A program made the translations under genes and the position numbers. Shown one piece after another: positions 25,408 through 38,678 of a stretch of DNA of 64,000 nt. The DNA is taken from the NCBI RefSeq assembly GCF_030704535.1, contig NC_081821.1, positions 6,525,001 through 6,589,000 of the forward strand, given 5' to 3'. Within the stretch, counting starts at the first letter, position 1, and each line of letters opens with the position of its first letter. The DNA comes from Vitis vinifera. Lineage: Eukaryota; Streptophyta; Magnoliopsida; Vitales; Vitaceae. The notes beneath the pieces were generated by a model that worked only from the letters and a program-made list of their open reading frames with translations, made no database searches and was not told the DNA's origin.

Positions 25408-27477
25408 ATGGCGTCCCGTCTGGAAATTCTCTTCCTTGTATCTCTCTTTTCGGTTCTGCTAACCCCATTGCATTGTAGTGTTTTTGACGTAACCCAATAT
25501 GGAGCAATTGGAAATGGCAGCACAGACGACAGTCCAGTAAACATTTATCTGATAGCTATTTCTCTTTTTTATTAAGATTATTCGCATATCCAAAACAATA
25601 CCATGATCATCAAATGCTCGTAAGTTTATGTATTCATTTCCATTTCTAGGCTTTCATGCTTGCTTGGACTGATGTCTGCAACTCTTCAGCTTCTACTCCA
25701 ATATTCCATATTCCTGGGAACAAAACCTTTTTGCTCAATCCTGTGTTCTTCCAGGGTCCTTGCAGGTCCACAAACATCCAGTTCCAGGTCTCATCTTATT
25801 ATTAATTTTGTTCATGAAATTTTCTGATACTGCTTCTAGTCTGAGGCTTCGTACTTATTTGTCTTGTGATCATTAAACTTTTTTTGCAGATAGATGGGAT
25901 CATAACTGCTGAAAGTGAACCTTCAAACTGGAAATGTACAAGAAATAGATGCGATAAGTGGATTCATTTTAAGCGTGTGGATGGACTTTTCATCAATGGT
26001 TCCGGTATCATTGATGGCAATGGGAAGAATTGGTGGAGTTCAGGCTATATTAATGTAAGATAGCTATCTATAACCTGAGTATGGGAACCTTTTAAGTCAT
26101 TTCATATGCCCAATTGTGAGTTTGTTTGTGGACATGTCTAGTTTCTAATGCCAGCCTCTTTTTTTTTCCTTCATCTTTCAGGCTGATCTGAGGCCAAGTG
26201 TGAGTTCATCACCTTCTGGAAGTCAATTCTATATATTTAACATATGTCTGTTCATAAACAAAACTTCATATATAGTTTTATCATCTAAACTCAGAATGCA
26301 TTCTTTGAATGAATGCAGGCTTTGGAAGTGACGAGCTCGAACAAGGTCCAATTGACCGGATTAAGTTTCAGAAACAATCCTCACATGCATGTAGTCTTTG
26401 ATTCCTGCGACATGGTGCATATTTCAAATGTATCAATAGATGCACCCGGGGACAGTCCAAATACGGATGGTATTCACCTCAAAGAGAGCACCCATGTCAA
26501 CATCGAGTTTTGCAGCATTAGAACTGGTATATATCTCCTTAACTATATCAATTAGCCCCCATGAACTATATATCATGAACTATTTGTTACATATTGAAAT
26601 GATATCACAATTAATATATATGCTATTGACTTGAATCCAGGCGATGATTGCATATCAATAGTAGACAAGTGCTCCAACATCACCATTCAAAATATTGAAT
26701 GTGGTCCTGGCCATGGCATAAGGTCAGAGAATATATTGTTCCTAACTTTCTATTCCTAATTTGAATTTCTAGTGATGTTGGCCGTTGGCGTAGGCATCAA
26801 GTTTGTGTCTGTAGATCCCGTTTAATAACTTGATTTTGTGTTCAATACAGTATTGGAAGCATGGGGCAATATGGAGCATATGAGACCGTAGAAAATATTT
26901 ACGTTAGCGATGTTCAATTTAAAGGGAGCTTGAGCGGTGTTCGGATCAAGACATGGCAGGTAATTTCAAGCCATGAGATTTGGTACATATATAATTATAG
27001 ACTACCGACTAACAACTACTTAATTATATATGATTAGGGAGGCAAAGGTCATGCAAGGAAAATGGTCTTCAAGGGGATAACATCCTTAAACACCCAGTAC
27101 CCTATCCAAATTGACCAATTTTACTGCCCCCATGCAAAATGCGATGAACAAGTGAGTATAGTACTACTACTACTCCATCCCTGATTTAAGAAGTTAATTA
27201 CAAACCTCTGATTGGTTAATTTTTTTTATTTTACTTACAGGCTGATGCAGTGGAAATCAGCGATATCTCATATATTGATATAAAGGGGACATCAATGAGG
27301 AAGACAGCAGTGAAGTTAGCCTGCAGTGAATCAGTTCCATGCAAAAATATATTCATGCAGGACATAAACTTGAGTTACCAGGGGACTAATGCCTCAGCTT
27401 ACTGTAAGAACGTTAATGGAACATCTCAAGGAATAATGGAACCTTCTGTTCCTTGCTTGTATTATCAGACATCGTAG
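25408..27477 (+). CDS. Polygalacturonase-like GH28 enzyme, tandem copy 2
   Basis: Nine coding exons matching copy 1 one to one: 25408-25536, 25650-25787, 25890-26054, 26182-26199, 26319-26526, 26641-26722, 26851-26959, 27038-27151, 27241-27477. Total 1200 nt, 399 residues. It starts MASRLEILFLVSLFSVLL, a signal peptide, followed by FDVTQYGAIGNGSTDDSP. The GH28 motifs SPNTDG, GDDCIS, CGPGHGIS and RIK are intact, as are the C-terminal cysteines (FYCPH, ACSESVPC, AYCKN). Several N-x-S/T sites (NKT, NGS, NVS, NIT, NAS, NGT) fit a secreted, glycosylated wall enzyme. The exon lengths of the two genes are nearly the same (the micro-exon is 18 nt here, 15 nt in copy 1), so they arose by tandem duplication. 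No break seen, so both copies may work, perhaps in different tissues. Confidence 0.93.
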
Positions 27478-30400
27478 AACCCGGCGCCCCCGCATTCTTT
27501 AGGTCATGTAGTCATAGGCTATATGGGTTGGAATTAAAGCCTTGTCCATGCTTGGAGAACACAAAATTAATGAAGTGGAGGGGGGCTTGCAAGGATGCCT
27601 TCAACTACACCAACCTTAATTTCTTATGCCGCACATGTATCATATTCTATGTACTTAAATTGGTGAATTAGGCTTGGAGGGAAAGAAAGTGATATTTTCT
27701 TGAATTGCTTGGCGGATACAACTCCCTGATTTTGGCGTCCATTTAAATTGCAAATCCTTTCCTTATGGAATTGAATCTCTCTCTTCCCGAGTTCTAAAGT
27801 GATGGCTATGACTTTGCTTTGGTTGTAAATTCAATTGAAATGCTAAGTACCCAAAAAATCATCTAGCCTCCACTTTGGGTTGTGGGCACATTTTCCTTTC
27901 AAACCCTTCTCATATAAATCATATAGCAGGAGGAATGCTGTTTTTCCATTCAATTTGTTACTTGTAATGGTGTCAACAAGCAATCTTCATCGACTCTTCT
28001 TGAAAATGAATCATCCACAGCTTAGGCGGTGTTTATTTTTTTACTTAATTCTAAATAGAACTTTAATGTTTAATAATGTTAAATATTAAATTGTTTGTTT
28101 TTGTAGTATTTTATTTCTATTAAGTATAAAAAAGTAAAAAAAAAAATCAATCTGTTATTTTTTCTATTTAAAAAAAGTTATATATTTTGACTTTTTCTAT
28201 TTAGTAAAAAATTTATAATAATTCATGAAAAAATAGAAAAACAAACAACCTAAATTCTGAAAACAAATTGTTTTCTTTAAAAAGCCAAAAAAAAAAACAT
28301 CACTTACTATCATGTCTTTAATTAATGAAATGAAAAATAAATAAGGGACAATTATATAATTAGGCCTAATTTTAAAATAATAGGCATAACCCCACTTTTC
28401 ACCTTCATGGGCTGGAGGCCCATTTTCAAAACTAAAATGAACTAAGCCATTGCAGCTCCATGCAACACGTGAGGTTGCCATCTCTTCTTAAACCTGAAGA
28501 TCCATGGAATGATGATATGGGCTATAAGTTAGATGTATACATTCTTATAATTAATAAGAAATTTTCTTCAAAACCATATGCCACTAAAAAAAATACGCAT
28601 TCTTAAGAAACCAAAAAAATAAGCATTCTTAAGAAACCGTTACAAAAATGAAAATTAGATCAACATTTATGACAATCATTAAACTTATGTCACAACTTCT
28701 GCTATGTAAACAAAAACTTTAATGCAAATAACGTTAGTTCAATAACATAAAGATAAAATAATTACATAAGAGCATATAATATTTTAATATACTTCAATCA
28801 ATCATATCTATATTCACAAATAAAAAAAAATCATCTCACCATATCATAGAAAATATTATAAAAGATAGAATTATAGACCTTATTTCATTGGAAATCTCTC
28901 ATTTTTCTTTGTATCTTTACAACCTCCATCTTATAACTTTTTTTTTTCATTATAATTTTTTTAAAAAAATTTGAGACACTATCCATATATTAGATCATAA
29001 TTATATTATTTTCATATATGTTAAGTTATTATAACTATAAATATTTCATAAATATGGTAGTTTTTAAAATTCATTTGATCATAACGAGTGGAACCAAATT
29101 AGGTTCACATGTTTGAATGGTTTGAGTTGCTCCCCAACAACCCTATATCCATATCTATAAATATCCTAATTTCAGGTCCTATATTTTGTACAGTAAATGT
29201 CAACCATGCAATCCGAATGCGGCTGAGATGGAAAATAAGAAGAGATTCAATACATCTTTGTCACTTTATTTCCATTCCTGTCCTTGTGAAAATGACTTCA
29301 ATGGACCAAATGGCCCAAATCAAGCCAGTTGACTGACCCTGTCTATGGGGGGATTTTTAATTTTAATTTTAAATAATATAACTTATATATTTATGATATT
29401 ACAAATTCAACCGTAAATTCGTAATTTAACCATCGATCCGATTATTAAACGTTAAATCAATAAATTTTTTCAATTAATACAATCCAATTCTAAAAATATT
29501 GTTTTCTTATAATGTACCACTAGGCTAAGTTTTAACTTTGTCATACGGCCTAAAACTAAAAATTAAAAGCTTGGGCCAAAAACTTTGTTGTCATTGGTCT
29601 TTGATTTGAGAGCGTGATTGTGATTTGGAACTCTATGGCCTCTTATCAATTGAGTTTAGAGAACGACTTATTTTTTAATAAGTTTTTCCACAAGGAATTT
29701 TCCAAAGAAAACATCTCAACTAATATTAAAATATGTATGTGCCAGGTCACTGATAATTGACAGCCGTGATTAAAGGCTTAAAATATTCTTGTCCGTTACC
29801 CCCATTGTGGGCCAGCCAAAGTTTTTTTTCTTTTTTTTTTTAACGGTCAATTCAATATATTTTTGGATTAATGGATTAAAAATGATGAAAATATTCCTAT
29901 TTTATAAAACAAATATTTCCCCTTTTTTTAACTTATTTTTTTACATAAATATCCTTCAACAATTTCATTATTTATATATATTTTAAAAAAAATTATTATT
30001 TTTGCAAGAAAATAAAATAAAAGCATTTTTATCAAAAATAGGTATTTTTTAGGTTGAAAAAAGGTGAAGGGTTAGTTTTCTAAAATCGGGAAGATTTTAT
30101 TCCTTTTTATAGGTTATTCCATTATTTTTTGGGTTAATAGTCTTAACCATTTGAAATACCATATTTTAATTTCGGGAGATTCCAAAGATTATTTTGAATT
30201 TTCTTTTTCATCAAAAAGTTGTGCACAAGTATAAATTGAATTTGAAGAGTAAATAATTTTTTGAATTTGATTATTTTTTTCTTCAATAAAGTTCATGATT
30301 GCAAATTGAGTGGTATAAATCCCCTTTCTTTTTCTTTTTTTTTGAAATATTGACTAAACTTGGAATATGTTTTCAAAGCTGCTTATATGCATATAGTTTA

Positions 30401-32559
30401 AGGAATTTGTTTTCTTAATTTAAAATTTTACTAATAATTTTTTTTCCTTGACATAAGTTTAATTTATTTTTTTTTGTCACTGCAATTTAAGCACTTATAA
30501 TATTCAACGAATTGATAAATTGGTTGAATACTTGCAATAATGACTTGTTTGAATAAGTTAAATGTAAACTTGTGAGTAATTCATGTCCATGCTTGCTTAA
30601 TTGAAAGATAATTTTCTTTTTAGAGCATAGCAATGTATAGATTAAGAAATAATTGTAATCAAATTTGATGTTCCACTCCTTTAATCCTTAGTGGTGATTT
30701 TTTGCCTCCATTAGAATCATTTGTAAGTTTTTTATGAACATGTTTTAATTGTATTTGTTTTTACACCAACTTTTATATCATATGCTCATGTAGCTAGTTT
30801 TTTAGATGTTTTTGGTTTCATAATTTGCAAGATGTAATAAAATTCATTCTCGAGTGTAAATTTCAATAATAGGACTTTTAAATAATTATTATTTGCAATC
30901 GAAACTTAAATTTTCTCATTTGTTGATGTAATCAATCACAGACTCACCTTTTGTTATTTAGTATTGGTAAATTCAAATATGCTGATATGGACAGGTATTA
31001 TAAAAATGATTAAGGAAATTTCTTTCTTATAACTTCAAGATTTTGTACCAATGGAATGCATATCCTTTTAATAGGCAAACCAATTTTTTGACTAAACAGT
31101 CTTTCTATGCTTCAACATTATTGAATGTTTCTACAAAGTGAGCTACACTTTTTCTTTTCTTTTTTTGTGTTTAATATTGAAATTTTGGTGGTTGGTGACT
31201 TTTTTTTCAATTTTGCATTCTTTATATATATGGTTTTGTATATGTGAAAGAAACATGAATTTTTACCATTCGACGTTTCTTTTATTGTCTCTGAAATGAA
31301 AATTTTCAAATGATTTTCAGGAACAAATTCATTTGAAAAAACTTAAATGTTCTTTTGTGGTACCTTTTCTTTAGGAGCAAATTTTAAGATTGTCTTAAAA
31401 TGCATCTTGATATGATATGTGGTGATGTTTGATAGTTCTACTACATGTCCAAGCTTGTGGAAAAGTGTATAAATCTTGACATTCTAGAATTTTTTTTGCA
31501 AGTTTTTAAATAATGTTAACTAATCTCATAACTTGTTCTTCAGTAAAATAGGTTTATATTATAATTAATATGACAATAATATTCAGTGTTATAAAAGTCC
31601 CTCGTGAGAATCTATATGAAGTGCAGACATAAATTTGATGTCATACTTGTTTTTGTCTTCGTTGAGTAAATACATGTGACTTGAAAATGTCTTTTTGAGA
31701 GATAATCGTGTATGATCCTAATTAATCTTGTCCTTTACCCCTTAAAAGAAGCAAGTGAGATAGTTTAACCCTTGGGAGAAATTTTTTCATGATTTGTAGT
31801 TTGATTAAAGTAAGAAAATTTTGGATTTTCCATTAGGAAGCTATTAGGATGTTACTTTTACCTTGGCGTCCGTTATGGGGTAATATTTTTCTTTACTCCA
31901 TCTAGAAATATTTGACTCATTGAGGAATCATAATTTATCCTATGATTTTATTATAAAATTAATTTTATAATAAAAAATAATTTATTATATTTGTTTATTT
32001 ATTTATTATTAATTAAATGTAAAATACGATATAACATTTAAATTTATTTTATTATCCACTTAAAAAAAATTTAATATTAAATTTTTAAATTTTATAAAAT
32101 ATCTTTAGGTTAAATTTAGGATTGTGGCTAAGGTGGTAATGGGAATAAAATTAGGTGGCAAACATGATTTGCAAGTTGCAGTGTGAATTGCATGAGGCTG
32201 CGTGAGAAACACCCAGGCATCGGATTCTCACCCTTTTCGTTTTTCTTTATTGACTTATTTATTTTTTTATTATGCTATTTAAAAATAGGAAAAATTAATC
32301 TGCCTCACTTTCTATACGCAACCTGACTCAGATTTTTTTTAGTCAACAGTATCAATCACGAGGATAAGAACAAGCAAATCATAATATAAGCTAATATGCT
32401 TGTGTTAAATTTTTTTAAATTTTAATTTATTTAATTTAATTCTATAAAAAACATTCCAATTTTATTGAACCCTTATTTTATTCGGATAATATCTTAAAAA
32501 ATTAATAATAATAAAAAAAGAAACTTTGGATGGGGAGAAGTTGCTTGGGAATGGTGGCC
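27478..32559. other. Gene-poor AT-rich spacer, about 5 kb
   Basis: After the 3' UTR of polygalacturonase copy 2 there is one recognisable MITE (28023-28253). The rest is AT-rich sequence with T-runs (for example 29822-29840, 30327-30345) and only short chance frames. I see no transposase, reverse transcriptase or other domain on either strand. Confidence 0.45.
28023..28253. mobile_element. MITE, family A, copy 3
   Basis: About 230 bp starts ttaggcggtgtttatttttt and ends gaaaaacaaacaacctaa, an imperfect inverted pair that matches the ends of the elements at 9521 and 11591. Non-coding and AT-rich. Confidence 0.55.
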
Positions 32560-32684
32560 CAGGTCGTCGTTTACTTTATGAAGCAGCAGCTTCGCAGTCT
32601 TTTCTAGGTATTATCCCAACTCGGTAGCCCTTATGCTCTTGTCTCCAACTGCTAGATCTTGATTCTAGGAAAGCAAAAAAGCAG
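32560..32684 (+). promoter_or_regulatory. Candidate distal first exon (5' UTR) of the HIR gene
   Basis: A less AT-rich stretch ends in a good donor (aaagcag|gtaaattt, 32684/32685). There is no compatible frame, but it could splice to the acceptor at 34889-34890 just before the HIR ATG, giving a 2.2-kb leader intron. Such introns are common in HIR genes. Exon start is unknown. Confidence 0.35.
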
Positions 32685-33726
32685 GTAAATTTCGTATTTT
32701 CCCTTTCATTTCGCATGTGGGTTTCGTCTATTCTTCTTGAATTCATCTTTAATCTCCTTTAATTTTCTCCGAAAATGGCCAAGTCACCCACCTTTTGTCT
32801 TCTCTCCATCTCCTCCCCGTTTCACACAGCTGTACATAGGCTTTATTGCTTTTTTTTTTTTTTTATTCATCTGATATTTATTGTTTGAATCTGCTGAACA
32901 TGTCCTTTTCAATTCGAAGGAAAAACTAGTAATGGCAATAATTAAGTATGATTCCAAATCCGTCTCTGCCAATCCTATGCGCTGATATTTTCAATGATGA
33001 GCAAGCGAATTCGAAGCAAACCCATTTTGTATTTTGTGATTGAGACGGCAAAAATCATACAACCCATCTGTCTTCTCCTCATCTTTCAAAGAATTTTAGT
33101 TAATATTTGTTGTTCTTTGCTGGTCTTAATTTTTATCGATTAATTAATTAATAATTAGTAGGTTTGTCTTGTTGGTAATCATATACTATTGTAATGCTGA
33201 CCAGATGTTTAGAGTTCTTACTCCAAACACTCTTATTTAAGTAATTATTTGTATATACTGGATTTGGTAAATTTCTATCTACTTTTCTTTTTTGTGAAAT
33301 TTCTCAGAAATTTCCTGAGTGGATGCAGCTTAAATATCAAGTCTTTAAATGATAGCAATTCCCTGCAAAAGAAGGAAAAATATTTAATTTGTTGACTTTT
33401 CCTCCATGGGGAGACTTAAAATATAAGGCGAAAAATGATGGGTGGATAACAATGAAATACAAAAACAATATATTCAGTTTGTGGACAACTCAATTTTAGA
33501 ATAATTCAACTGTATTTAGAATAATCTCTTTTATTTGGAAAATGAAAGAAAAGTTAATATATTTAATTAAAATTGTTATTTTCACTTTATTTTGTATTCC
33601 CTTTTCAATGTGAAACAGATAATATACAGTTAGAAATGATGTGGAATGGATAAGTTAATGAGGGAGCTGTAGAGGATTCTTAAAATTGTGGGTGGGTAGA
33701 CTTTTCCAACTAAAGGTTATGGGGTC

Positions 33727-33803
33727 TATATAAAGTCTTCTTCTTTGAGTAGACATTCCCCATTCCGCTTTCGTCTCCTTCCCTTTTGTTTGTATATCGA
33801 ATT
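33727..33803 (+). promoter_or_regulatory. Candidate internal promoter and second first exon of the HIR gene
   Basis: A TATATAAAG box at 33727-33735 is followed by a CT-rich leader-like stretch (cccattccgctttcgtctcc) and a near-ideal donor (gaatt|gtaagtg, 33803/33804). This looks like a compact core promoter plus untranslated exon within the inferred leader intron. Confidence 0.4.
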
Positions 33804-34896
33804 GTAAGTGTTCTCCTCTCTCTTGTAATCTTGTAATCGAAGGTGATGAACTTATGTTTGGAGGGTGTTTGTTCTGGTAGATGGTAATTTGTTTGATTTT
33901 TTTTTTTTTTGAATTTACCTTCCATAATTTTATAATTGTCCTGGATTTGGAGTTTTGAATGGTGTTAAACAATTTTGCTCTGGTGGCATTGCAATAGATC
34001 TAGTTTGAGGACAAAATGGAGGGGAAAAGGTCTTCTGATGTATAATGGGGTTGCTCTGAATTGTGTATGTTAATCTTGTTCCATCTTCTTTCTCAATCAT
34101 TTCTCCTTCTGGTTGCAGAGGGGCAGTGGGGAAAGAAGATAAATAAAATTCTCAATCTTTTCTTTTATGTTACTTTGGTTTGTAATTAAAAAAAAAAATT
34201 GAATTTCTATTATTGTGCTACCTTCCCTGGGCAACCAAATGGAGCTGGGTTCGTGGTTCATAACATATTTGGGAGATCCCAATAAAATTTTTAAAAATAT
34301 AGTTGATCATACTGATGGTGTTCCTGTTTGTAGTTTCTTATCTATCCTGTCTGCTGTATGGACCAGGGTCTGTCCTAGTCATTGAACCCGATTCTGTTTA
34401 CTTATTTTTTTCTTGTTTTGCAGAACAGTTTGCACAAGCTTTTCACCCCCTTGTCCTTCTGGGCTTTTTTTAGTTTTTATAAAGATATAATTTTGAGGTT
34501 TCCATAATATCCAGGCATAGAATTTGTTTTTTCGCCTGCTTCCTGAAGATATTAAGTTTAATAATCTGTTATATGATATACAACTGCAAATCTCTGGGAG
34601 TGGTTCGTGTCTGTATCTTGCTTTGGATCTCTAATATATACTGATCTTCATGTGAAAAAACATTATTATCACCATAAGCACAAACATTTTTTGATTTCTA
34701 TAAACTAAGGCATGATAATATGTTGGTTGGTAATGACGTGTTTTAATGGCAAGCCATTCCATATCGGATTTGGAAAACATGCTAATTTTAATATATCTTA
34801 GAGTGGATACCATTGTTTTCTTGTGTGGATCCTTCTTCCCTTTGCTAGAAATTGCTGATGCGAACATTCTTTTGAAATGTTAAGAGCGCAGAAAAC

Positions 34897-36987
34897 ATGG
34901 GTAATCTGCTTGGTTGCATACAAGTCGATCAATCCACAGTAGCTATCAAGGAGAGATTTGGCAAGTTTGAGGAAGTGCTTGAGCCAGGATGCCATTGCTT
35001 GCCTTGGTGCTTTGGGAGTCAGCTTGCTGGCCATCTTTCACTTAGGTTGCAACAGTTGGATGTGCGTTGTGAGACCAAGACAAAGGTCAGCCTATTTTTC
35101 CAACCATGAAGATGATCTAACCTTTGTGCCTATGACATGTTCATAGTTGCTTCTTTAATTTTACATGAACATTCTATTTTATTTCCACTACTTTCTCTAT
35201 AATAATATAGAGGGAAACAATTCATTATACTCTTCCTGCAAGCATCTATAGCACACCAGTAAGCTTTCCTAGGCAAGTGAATGGCCATTTTTAGTGCAGA
35301 ATGCTTTTGTACATTGATGCATGTTTAGGCTTTAAACATATTAATTATAGCTGCAAACTAAGAAATTATTGGATATCAGTTGCGTGTAGCATTTTTGACA
35401 TCAAGCTCCCAAGTCCTGATAGATTTACTTATTTTCTTGCCATTCAATTAATCAGGCTTTCTTCCCCATGTATGTCTTAGTGTAGCACATTTTAATCTGT
35501 TTAAGTGATAATTTAAATGAATAATAGTTCCGCACGTCAGGTATTCCATGTGCCTGTTAGTACTGCTGAAATATTGATCTTAATTCTTATTTTTTCTGCA
35601 GGACAATGTGTTTGTCAATGTTGTTGCTTCTATACAATATCGTGCCCTGGCAGATAAGGCAAATGATGCTTTTTACAAACTCAGCAATACAAGGTCCCAG
35701 ATCCAGGCTTATGTTTTTGATGGTATAATTTAAATATCCTACTTTATTCCGAAGAGAGATGCATAATGCATGATTGAATGTGTAAAAATGTGTGTGTGTG
35801 TCTTTTATATTCTGATATTTCAATTATTTCATACAAAATATGTAAGCCTAACTGTGTTTGCCTTTACCATCAACTCAGTTATTAGAGCAAGTGTTCCAAA
35901 GCTCAATCTGGACGATGCATTTGAGCAAAAAAATGAAATTGCTAAATCTGTGGAAGATGAACTTGAAAAGGTAATCAACTTGTTTAGATAAGTTGTGATT
36001 TAATATTGTGAATTTGATTTGATTTGATTTGATTTATTTTTCCTATGTAATAATTGTTCACAGGCTATGTCTGCCTATGGGTATGAGATTGTACAAACAC
36101 TCATTGTTGATATAGAACCAGATGAGCATGTGAAGCGAGCAATGAATGAAATCAATGCTGGTAAAGTACTCAACATCTATCCAATAATTTGACCAAGTAT
36201 CAAACCCCATTAGACGATATGCAGAATCCATAGGGGTGTGCCAGGCCTTCTTTAATGAGTCCCAATGATCAAGTCTTTTGCATTGAGGGGCCAAATCTCA
36301 TGTCTCCTGATTGAATCAACATTGCTCTATTGACATAATCTTGGCTTTGATTCCTGGAAAAATCCATCAAATGGTTACTCTTGAAACCTCCTGTGCTTTC
36401 CTCGTCTACCAAACAGTTCAATTATTCATACTTATTGGTCAAGAATATTTGCCAACTATCTTGCCAATTTTTCACTGAATGCTCCCCTGCCATCTCTATT
36501 GAACATCGTGGCTCCAACTTTTGGAGAAATAGGATTCCCTTCCTCTCCCCACCCCACATTTTTTTTATTTTTTATTATTTTTATCTAAGCACAGTTTTCT
36601 AAGTGATTATTCATATTTTTCTCAGCTGCAAGAATGAGGGTGGCAGCCAATGAGAAGGCGGAGGCTGAGAAAATTTTGCAAATCAAGCGTGCAGAGGGTG
36701 AGGCTGAGTCCAAGTATCTATCAGGGCTTGGTATTGCTCGTCAGCGTCAAGCAATTGTTGATGGCTTGAGAGACAGTGTGCTAGGCTTCTCAGTCAATGT
36801 TCCAGGCACCACTGCGAAGGATGTGATGGACATGGTCCTCGTCACACAGTACTTCGACACCATGAAGGAAATTGGTGCTGCTTCTAAATCCTCAGCTGTG
36901 TTCATCCCCCATGGACCCGGAGCTGTTCGTGATGTGGCTACTCAGATTCGTGATGGACTTCTTCAGAGTACCCTCTCACATCAGTAA
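34897..36987 (+). CDS. Hypersensitive-induced response (HIR) protein, SPFH/band 7 family
   Basis: Five coding exons: 34897-35085, 35602-35722, 35879-35970, 36064-36160 and 36626-36987; 861 nt, 286 residues, the usual HIR length. The start [19 protein letters not shown] has a myristoylation-type Gly2 and Cys7 for acylation, as in other HIRs, which have no membrane helix and sit on the inner face of the plasma membrane in microdomains. The SPFH core follows ([40 protein letters not shown]), then a coiled-coil part ([40 protein letters not shown]). The C-terminus keeps [20 protein letters not shown]. It is close to Arabidopsis HIR1/HIR2. HIR oligomers associate with immune receptors such as RPS2 and promote hypersensitive cell death. 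No break seen. Confidence 0.95.
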
Positions 36988-37776
36988 TTGTCTTATGTTT
37001 ACAAGGTTTTTTCTATTTTTAGGCTTGTCACTGAAACAACTTTGATGTGAAGTTTATGTTCATGTTGATCTCTCAGGGTGTTTAGTGTGGTTTGGTTTTA
37101 TTTCATGGTCAGTGCAATCTGTCCATTGCTATTATTGTACATATGAACTCAAAGATTTGTCACATGAGCCGTATACTTGAATTTGATTTTAAACTTTGAG
37201 AGATTTCTTAATGCTAATGCTAGTTTCTCCTGCAAGAATATATTGGATATTGGTTTCTGTTTCACCTTCAAGCATTGTTCTAAAAATGCATCCCCATGGT
37301 GATCCAGTAGACATACTTTATTTTCTTGTGGCAGTCTCATCTTCCTCCCATCGAGTATTTGTCCACTTGAAGTTCTTTTTTACCTACTAATTGTTCCATG
37401 TCAAAGCAATCATGAAATGACACGAGTCTACTCTTTTAGCTCAATCTTTGGAGCACCACTGCGATTATTAGAACTTGGTTGATGTACGTCCTTGTATATT
37501 GATATCACAGAGATACTCTGTTGAAACTTCTGCTTCTGAACCACTCCCAAATCCTTTTGATGAAAATCTGGAAGAAAGAAAACCAAACTTTTCCTTTTCC
37601 TCTCATCTCTTGGGAGTAGGTTTTGAGGATGAAGTAGAGCGAAAAGTAGTTGGTTTTTAAGCTGATAGAAAATAAATTTGGAGGATCACTATTAAAAAGT
37701 TTACTAGAAAAATCATGGTCCTGACTACTAGTGGGTTAAGGTTCAAATCATTAGTCCCATCGAAGCCTAGAAATTT

Positions 37777-38177
37777 AAAGTAAGTTTGATAGTAATTTTA
37801 AGAAGTATTTATAACATTTTTAATACTTAAAAAATAAAAAAATTTAAATATTAAAAAGGTTAAAAATGTTTCTTAAAATCACCATCAAACGAATTCTTAG
37901 AATACGTTTGGTAATAATTCTAGAAAATGTTTATAGTTTTTTTAACATTTGAATGATAAAATTTTTAAGGTATTAGAAATATTAGAAGCGTTTCCTAAAA
38001 TCAATATCAAACAGGCTCTTAGTCAAGTAGTGATATTTAACTTTGAGTCAACTTAAAGTGCGTTTGATAGTAACTTTAGGAAATATTTTTAATCTTTTTA
38101 ATACTTAAAATTTTTTATTTTTCTAGCATAAAAAATACTAGAAACACTTTATAAAATCAATACCAAATGTACTCTTA
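37777..38177. mobile_element. Three adjacent MITE copies, family C
   Basis: Units 37777-37899, 37900-38022 and 38054-38177, each about 123 bp. Each starts like gcgtttgatagtaattttag and ends like ctaaaatcaatatcaaac, so each is a near-complete palindrome of terminal inverted repeats around a short AT core (atttttaatacttaaaa). The first two abut; the third is 31 bp further on. Non-coding; these read as very short non-autonomous DNA transposons. Confidence 0.7.
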
Positions 38178-38442
38178 ATTTCAGACGAGTGATGCTTAAT
38201 GCCCTGCTCACTTTGTCATGCATTCTTCTTTCAATTCATCAATAATTCTAAAAAAATTTAGCTACTTCAGCCGTGAATAATTGAAGTACTTATGGTTCAA
38301 CCATCATATGCAATTCTGTTATGAAACAATCATCTCTCATCATTTACTTTCAACGATTGAACAAAGAAAAAACAGAATAAGCTTTAATTTTTCATTAACT
38401 CAAATATCACACTATTCCCAAAACCGAAAAGGTATACATATA

Positions 38443-38480
38443 TTTCTTTCTTTTCTTTCTTTCTTTCTTTCTTTCTTTTC
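38443..38480. repeat. (TTTC)n microsatellite
   Basis: About eight slightly interrupted TTTC units downstream of the VDAC-like gene. Confidence 0.85.
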
Positions 38481-38678
38481 CTCACAGGCTGGAATGTCCA
38501 AATTATGAGAGTCATACAAAAACATAACTTTGATCCTAGAGAAATTGAACCAATATAAAGGGTAGAAAGGAATATCTAAAGGGAAGATGATGATAGGGTG
38601 TTTATGATGGTATAAATTATTGTATGTCTTGAAACTCAGAGATAGAGGCGTTGTTGTTTGTGTGCAGTTTGGTTTGAT

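Larger units (their letters stand above)
36988..38678. other. Spacer between HIR and VDAC-like genes
   Basis: Contains the HIR 3' UTR (to about 37200), a 61-codon frame at 37475-37660 without recognised features, the MITE triplet and a TTTC microsatellite, then the 3' UTR of the minus-strand VDAC-like gene. Confidence 0.45.

Noticed and set aside
37475-37660. 61-codon frame downstream of HIR
   Set aside because: It starts without a plausible leader, lies past the HIR 3' UTR and shows no family resemblance.
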